Below, piece after piece: positions 59,021 to 64,000 of a stretch of DNA of 64,000 nucleotides (positions within the stretch are counted from its first letter, which is position 1; every line of letters begins with the position of its first letter). The notes under the pieces were generated by a model. It saw only the letters and a program-made list of their open reading frames with translations, was not told the DNA's origin and ran no database searches. The DNA lies in assembly GCF_016545825.1 (NCBI RefSeq), contig NC_052621.1, positions 17,224,910-17,288,909 on the forward strand, read 5' to 3'. Source of the DNA: Eucalyptus grandis (taxonomy: Eukaryota > Streptophyta > Magnoliopsida > Myrtales > Myrtaceae). Position numbers and translations under genes: made by a program.

Positions 59021-60100
59021 TTGTCTGATTGATGATCTCTTTATTTACTTGGATCTTCACGAACAACTTGATGCTAGTATTCCAGAGTCTGAGATGCTTC
59101 TTGAGATGTAAGCTTTGAAGAGTCTGGAGCAAGTTCAGATTCTTCATTTTGAGTCTGACTGGATTCATTTTGCATTGAATCTTGAAATTTGACATTCATT
59201 GATTCCTCCACTGATTTACTTTTCTTCTTATAGACTCTGTAGGCTTTGCTTGATGTAGAATATCCAAGGAAGATGCCTTCATCTGATCTTTCTTCAAACT
59301 TACCAACTCGATCTTTTGCATTTTTCAAAATAAAGCATTTGCAACCGAACACATGAAAGTATGAAACAATAGACTTCTTACCTTTGAATAACTCATAAGG
59401 GTTTTCTCTAGAATAGGTCTTAAAAAGACTCTATTTATGATATAACGCTGTTGAAAGCTTGACTTCAGCCCAAAATTGTGAAGAAATATTACTTTCAATT
59501 AAAAGAGTTCTAGCCATTTCTTGAAGAGATCTATTCTTTCTTTCCACAACTCCATTTTGCCGAGGAGTGTATGGACGGAGAACACATGCTTGAAGCGATT
59601 CATCACAAAATTTTGTAAAATCTTGATTTTCAAATTCACCTCCATGGTCTGTTCTTATACTTGAGATAACATATCATTTTTCATTTTGAACCTTTTTAGC
59701 AAATTTTTAAAATACGAGAAGGTTTCAGACTTACTTGCAAAGAAATATACCCAAGTAAATCGGGAGTAATTGTCCACGATTACTAGGCAATATTTCTTAC
59801 CTCCAATGCTCGGGTTATGGTTGCTCGAAGAGATCCATATGAGCCGCAGTACATGATTAGTAGAGACATGATTTATTGGCTTAAATGAATTTCTTACCTG
59901 CTTTCCCAATATGCATGGAGTGCATAGATCAGACTTTTGGTATGATAAATTGGGTAGACCACGAACAAGGCGCTTTGATGAGATTTTGGCTATCTCGCTT
60001 CATATTGATGTGACCAAGCTTTTTCTGTGCCACAAGCTTGCTTCGTCTTGAATTGAAATTAAGCGTTGCGATTCATCAGTTTCATATCCGAAGATAGATA
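59020..60100 (-). pseudogene. copia GAG-pre-integrase and integrase, broken
   Basis: A GHINMKR-type GAG-pre-integrase motif lies near 60005, followed by the CILGKQVR zinc-site context (59900-59930). The integrase core begins with IVDNYSRFTWVYF near 59775, and the C-terminal part has a FGCKCFILKN...GKFEERSDEGIFLGYS signature at 59240-59350. Open pieces at 59655-59909 and 59074-59352 are the longest intact segments. Confidence 0.9.
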
Positions 60101-60319
60101 TTTCCATGCCTTCAACCCATAAAAAGACGAAAGGTAGAGTCTTGCGGATTGAAACATATTCCTTCTTGAAAGAAGATCTTAAAACCGCATCACATAGTTG
60201 GCTTATCTTTGAGAAGATTATAATCGAGTCCTTCTACCGGGAAACATTACTTATTGTGAGATTTCTAATTTCACAGTTCCAAATCCCACAATTCTTCCTT
60301 TGATGTTTCCACCAAATGA

Positions 60320-60460
60320 GACTTTTCCACCATTTACTTGAACGAGCTTTTATAAAGCAATTTGAGTCTCCCGTCATATGTCTTGAGCATCCTTTGTCCG
60401 GATACCATCACTTTACCTTTTCTTTGATGGAGACGCATTTAAAAGAGAGTCTCAAGTTTT
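60320..60460 (-). pseudogene. copia protease with altered active site
   Basis: The aspartic protease signature appears as DKGCSRHMTGD, where the usual Asp-Ser-Gly triplet reads Asp-Lys-Gly. It follows the gag C-terminal GPKKIWVPK region. An additional shift precedes it. Not expected to cleave. Confidence 0.8.
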
Positions 60461-60689
60461 CTTTGGTACCCATATTTTCTTGGGTCCATTGGTGTTAGTA
60501 AGATAAACAAGTTCATTAGGGCTTGATCTTTGAGGTTTTAAATGTCCATAGGACTCTTTTTCAGTTGATCCTGTGCATTTGGATTTTACAGGCATTTGAC
60601 TCAGACTTTGCAAAAACCTTCTAGTCAGATTTTTGTGTGCTCTCTTGAGGGCTTTTGTTTTCTTTTTGTTTGAGAGATCAATCAAGGGA

Positions 60690-62092
60690 ATAGTTTCCAT
60701 TCATACCTAAACCAGACTTATTGAAATAAGGTCTTTGGTGAGAAATTTTTTTTTCAAGTTTCACTTGAAAATTTCTTTGAAATATTTGATGAGTCATTTT
60801 TAAAAGAGCATTTTCTTTCAAAAGATTTTCTTCACTTTTTTAAGAGTAGAAACATTTATGTCTAAACATTTAACTCTTTCTTCAACACATTTTCCTGTTG
60901 TTTCATAACGACGTTTTCTTTTTAAGTTCGGAAATCCTTTAAGAGAAGTCTTAAGACTAACACACAGCTCATCAATATATTTAGAAACCTTGACAGGAAT
61001 TTTAAAATTACTTACCTCAAGTTCACTGTCGAGTCATCTGAGTTTGAGTCTCGAGTCCATTGCGCCATTGTGACACAAATTGGCATATTCATCACTTCTT
61101 CACACTCTGTATCACTCAGGTTTCGGCTTTGAGAGCCTTTCGAGGCTTTTCAGCTTTTCCTTTCTTCTTCTTTGAAGGGGACAGTTAGGTCCGATATGTC
61201 CATTTTTCTTACATTCAAAACAAACTATATCTTTGTTTGATTCATCATCATCAACAAACTTGGTCTGTTGTCTTTGAAAGCTTTGTTTCTTTGAGTTGAA
61301 TCTTCTTCCTTTTCTATTCAGCTTCTGAATCTTCTTATCATGAGAGCAAGTTCCTCATCATCCATATCATCTTCGAATCCGTAGCATCGAATCATCATTT
61401 GATTTTAATGTAATGGATTTCTTACCTTTGGATCTTCGTCTTCGTTAATTCATTCCACTTCATAAGATTGAAGAGTTCCAACCACTCATCGACGATAGTG
61501 GCATGATTCTTTGCGTCTCTCTTATTGAAGTCTTTATGTGATTCCAATCCTTGGAGAGTCCACGCGTAGCTTGTTTACCTTCATGGGATCAGAAATTGGT
61601 TGTCCTTGATTTTCAAGACCATTTACAATTTCGTAAAACGGCTAAATATGTCGCTATAGATTCTCCATGTCTCATTTTGAAGGCTTCATAGTGACCGAGA
61701 AGGATGTTGATTCTGGTCTCTTTTACTCGATCGCTTCCTTCATAGGTGATATGTAACCTATCCCAGACTTCTTTTTGTGTAACACAAGAAGATATTCGGT
61801 TATATTCAGTAGGTGACAAGGCACAATATAAAGAATATATAGCTTTTGCATCACGAGTTTGTCTCTTGATTATCTCTTCCGAGACATTCCGCTGGTCACA
61901 TCGCTTTTCTCTTCCCGAGACGGATGCAACTTTAGGAGTGATTCATTTTTCTACAACGTCCCATTCCGGAGGATCCTTTGATCGAAGAAATGCTTTCATT
62001 TTGTTTTTCCGATGTTGTAGTCTTTTCCATCAAGTAAGGAGGTCTGTATTGCTTTGACCTTCCACCAGCCCTGGAGCTAGCATACTAGCCAT
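60690..62092 (-). pseudogene. copia gag with zinc knuckle, broken
   Basis: The ATG at 62092 opens MASMLAPGLVEGQS, closely matching the gag start of the element at 19907-26224. The UBN2-type domain is readable at 61613-61819 (EVWDRLHITYEGSDRVKETR, INILLGHYEAFK). A CCHC knuckle (CFECKKNGHIGPNC) lies at about 61186-61228. An acidic middle region and a Gly-Pro-Lys-Lys end are present. Several stops and shifts break it. Confidence 0.9.
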
Positions 62093-62140
62093 GGATCTTT
62101 TACTCTGAAGTAAAACACTTCAAATAAAGTGAGTACACGA

Positions 62141-62152
62141 GCTCTGATACCA
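62141..62152 (-). other. Primer-binding site of the full-length copia element
   Basis: On the minus strand this is tggtatcagagc, the standard plant copia site complementary to initiator tRNA-Met, two bases inside the 5' LTR. Confidence 0.92.
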
Positions 62153-62154
62153 AT

Positions 62155-63073
62155 TGATATGACTAGTACAAGTACCTAGAGGGGGGTGAATAGGTATAAC
62201 GAGTAATTTCTAATGATAATCGCACAATACTAGACATATGATAGAAATGAGACAATGTTTCTTCGTCGAAACAAACAACGATCAAAGTAAGACCGAGAGT
62301 GGAATAAAAATTAAACACGAGATTTATAGTGGTTCTGCTTATTTGAAGCCTACGTCCACTCTTTCGCACCGACACCCCACCGCTGGATTCCACTATGAAC
62401 AAAGAGATATTACAGCACTTGTTCTTCCTTGATTTCTTGGTGTAGAAGATCTACCACTCTCTCAAGGTATCACTAAGTATAGACTCTCTTGCGTGCAATT
62501 TCGCTCAATATGAATCGACTAATAATCAAGGAGTTTCGCACTGTAATTTCTCTATCGAGCACTTACTAGAATAATTGGAACGTCTTCTTTTATACTCTTT
62601 ATGCCATCATACCCAAGCACTTACCAAAGGAATTCTTCCAATCTTCCCGTTGGACAAAATCAATTAAGGTCATTCGAGCTATTAAAGGAACATGTCGATA
62701 GCCCATCAATCATGTTCGTCATACAATCGTGATCTTGGTTTCCAAGAATAGAACCTTCCAAGAATATTTAGTCAATCATCGGATCTTCAAATGATCTTGA
62801 TTTCGAATAATTAATCCGTTGTAACAAATCCAGCCAAGAGATCTTCTCCGCTTGATAAGACCAAATCCTTAATCAAACACTTTAGCTCGGATCACCTTCG
62901 TCACCGGATTAGAAACCGTCAATGAGAATAGTCTTGAGTCTTGAGTCTTGAGTGCCGAGTCCGGTGATCTGAAAGTCTCGACTCTAAGTACAAGGGTCCG
63001 CATGTGCTTCCAGCCTAGACTGATAGAAACGTTTTGTCACCTTCAAAACACTCTGTAGAGATTTTCTCCAACA
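62155..63073 (-). repeat. 5' LTR of the full-length copia element
   Basis: On the plus strand it runs from tgatatgactagtacaag to tctccaaca. It aligns with 53526-54462 but has many 1-4-base deletions relative to it, for example in the 'cttatttgaagcctacgtcc' region. About 919 bp. Confidence 0.92.
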
Positions 63074-63078
63074 AGCAA

Positions 63079-63560
63079 CTCTTTCCCAAATTTGACCTGG
63101 GTCATCGGCCTCCACGCTGCTCCCAAACCTCATCGCGCAGGTTGAGGGGCGCTAGAGGAGGGCGGGCCACCTCGCCCAAATCAGAAAGGGTCACTACCCT
63201 CTCCCCCGTCTCTCGGCAAGGGCTAACAGCCTCACTTCTAGTCGGCGAGTCACCAACCGTCATCCGTGCACCAAGAAACCCATTGATCATTGTAGCCGCC
63301 CACCAACGATGAGGCGATGATCATAGGTGAGAGGAACTTCCTTCTCGTGTGTTCATCCTTTTTTTGTTTTTTAAGTTTTAATTTATTTTCTAGTTTTTGG
63401 AAGGAAAAAATTAAAAAATTAAAGTGAAATTGGCCTTCACTATACGGTGAATTCATGCCATTCTTTTAGACTAATGTGGTTATTTTAGGCTCTTATTTAA
63501 GAAAAATGATGACATTTCGAGCCCTTATTTGAAATTTTCTCTTCTTTTTTTTTTTTTTAT
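63079..63560. mobile_element. Right half of the TIR element split by the copia insertion
   Basis: A GC-rich core (63100-63310) and a right arm (about 63420-63535: agactaatgtgg, cttatttaagaaaaatg, cgagcccttatttga) pair inversely with 53131-53330. The duplicated host block resumes after a T run at about 63560. Confidence 0.7.
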
Positions 63561-63720
63561 GGTAGTTTGAAGGGATAAAAAGTGAGACAATGTGGTGCAT
63601 TGGCTTAAATGTTTACTAGTTCTAACACATGCATTTTAATTTTGAAAATATGTAACAATATGATTCTAAGATTAAAGTGAGAAGCGATTGGTATGTAAAA
63701 GTATATGTTGAAAAACTTAA

Positions 63721-64000
63721 GGAATGAGGTTAGTATAAATTTTTCATTGTGGTGAAGAAGTATTAGGACAATGTTGGTATTTTTCGAAATCAAGACAAAA
63801 TGATGGTTATGTATATGAAATTGTGGGTGGTTACTCGATAAATTAGTATTGTAATTGTAAGGCTAATTTTGAAAATCAAAAGGGTGACAATTATACTTTT
63901 TATTTAAATATTATTTATATTATAACAAATAGGCTCTTGGACATTAAATGCACCAAAGTCAATACAATAATAATTCTTTCCGATCAAAATTTGGCAAGGT
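63721..64000. other. Right edge, AT-rich, nothing recognised
   Basis: Similarity to block A fades near 63720. If the arrangement follows block A, a GDU gene would lie roughly 1 kb farther right, outside the window. Confidence 0.4.

Larger units (their letters stand above)
53526..63073 (-). mobile_element. Full-length Ty1/copia element with a third ORF (Sirevirus-like)
   Basis: Direct LTRs at 53526-54462 and 62155-63073 are flanked by agcga (53521-53525) and agcaa (63074-63078), a 5-bp duplication with one mismatch. In minus-strand order: 5' LTR, primer-binding site, gag, protease, integrase, RT, RNase H, a further ORF of about 680 codons, polypurine tracts, 3' LTR. The third ORF in the envelope position and the repeated polypurine tract resemble Sireviruses. 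All coding parts have stops and shifts, and the LTRs differ by many small indels, so the copy is old and inactive. Confidence 0.93.
52190..63720. repeat. Duplicated block B (paralogue of block A at 2811-4700)
   Basis: Host sequence at 52190-53130 and 63561-63720 is collinear with 2811-4700. Between them stands a TIR element that was itself split by a 9.5-kb copia element. B lacks the SINE and long-TIR element found in A. Confidence 0.8.

Overview
This is nuclear DNA from a dicot plant. The grounds are three intact copies of a plant-specific GLUTAMINE DUMPER-type membrane protein gene, several plant Ty1/copia elements, a plant L1-type LINE whose ORF2 carries a terminal RNase H domain, tRNA-derived SINEs, long-TIR MITEs and an AT-rich, microsatellite-bearing background. 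The species cannot be fixed from the sequence alone. No rRNA, functional tRNA, CRISPR array or bacterial-type operon is visible. The only genes that look alive are the three GDU-like genes, all on the minus strand at 5675-5971, 11866-12162 and 49378-49674. Each encodes 98 residues with one membrane segment, and each has a TATA box about 110-130 bp upstream of its ATG.

Layout. 1-2617: decayed copia pol plus 3' LTR. 2811-4700: duplicated block A, split by a SINE and a long-TIR element. 5588-10717: duplication unit 1 with GDU copy 1 and a MITE. 10821-11314: solo-LTR-like element. 11781-33522: duplication unit 2 with GDU copy 2, expanded by a local triplication, two TIR elements, a very long gypsy-like LTR (14803-27030) that itself hosts a pol-less copia element (19907-26224), a SINE and a decayed copia fragment. 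33626-45002: LTR-like, largely non-coding DNA interrupted by a 4.9-kb LINE with a 15-bp target duplication (39684-44630). 47043-47788: long-TIR element. About 48045-48760: copia RT/RNase H fragment. 49378-49674: GDU copy 3. 52190-63720: duplicated block B, carrying a TIR element that was split by a full-length copia element on the minus strand (53526-63073) with a third, envelope-position ORF.

History. Units 1 and 2 are a tandem segmental duplication containing a GDU gene. Blocks A and B are a second pair. Because one paralogue is often empty where the other holds an insertion, element boundaries and target duplications can be read directly. Block A lies about 1 kb to the left of GDU copy 1, and block B ends close to the right edge, so a fourth GDU copy just beyond the window is a testable prediction.

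The GDU genes probably act alike in amino-acid export control at membranes through their cytosolic VIMAG motif. Copy 1 has a substitution in that motif. Everything else is transposable-element material, mostly broken by stops, frameshifts and deletions.
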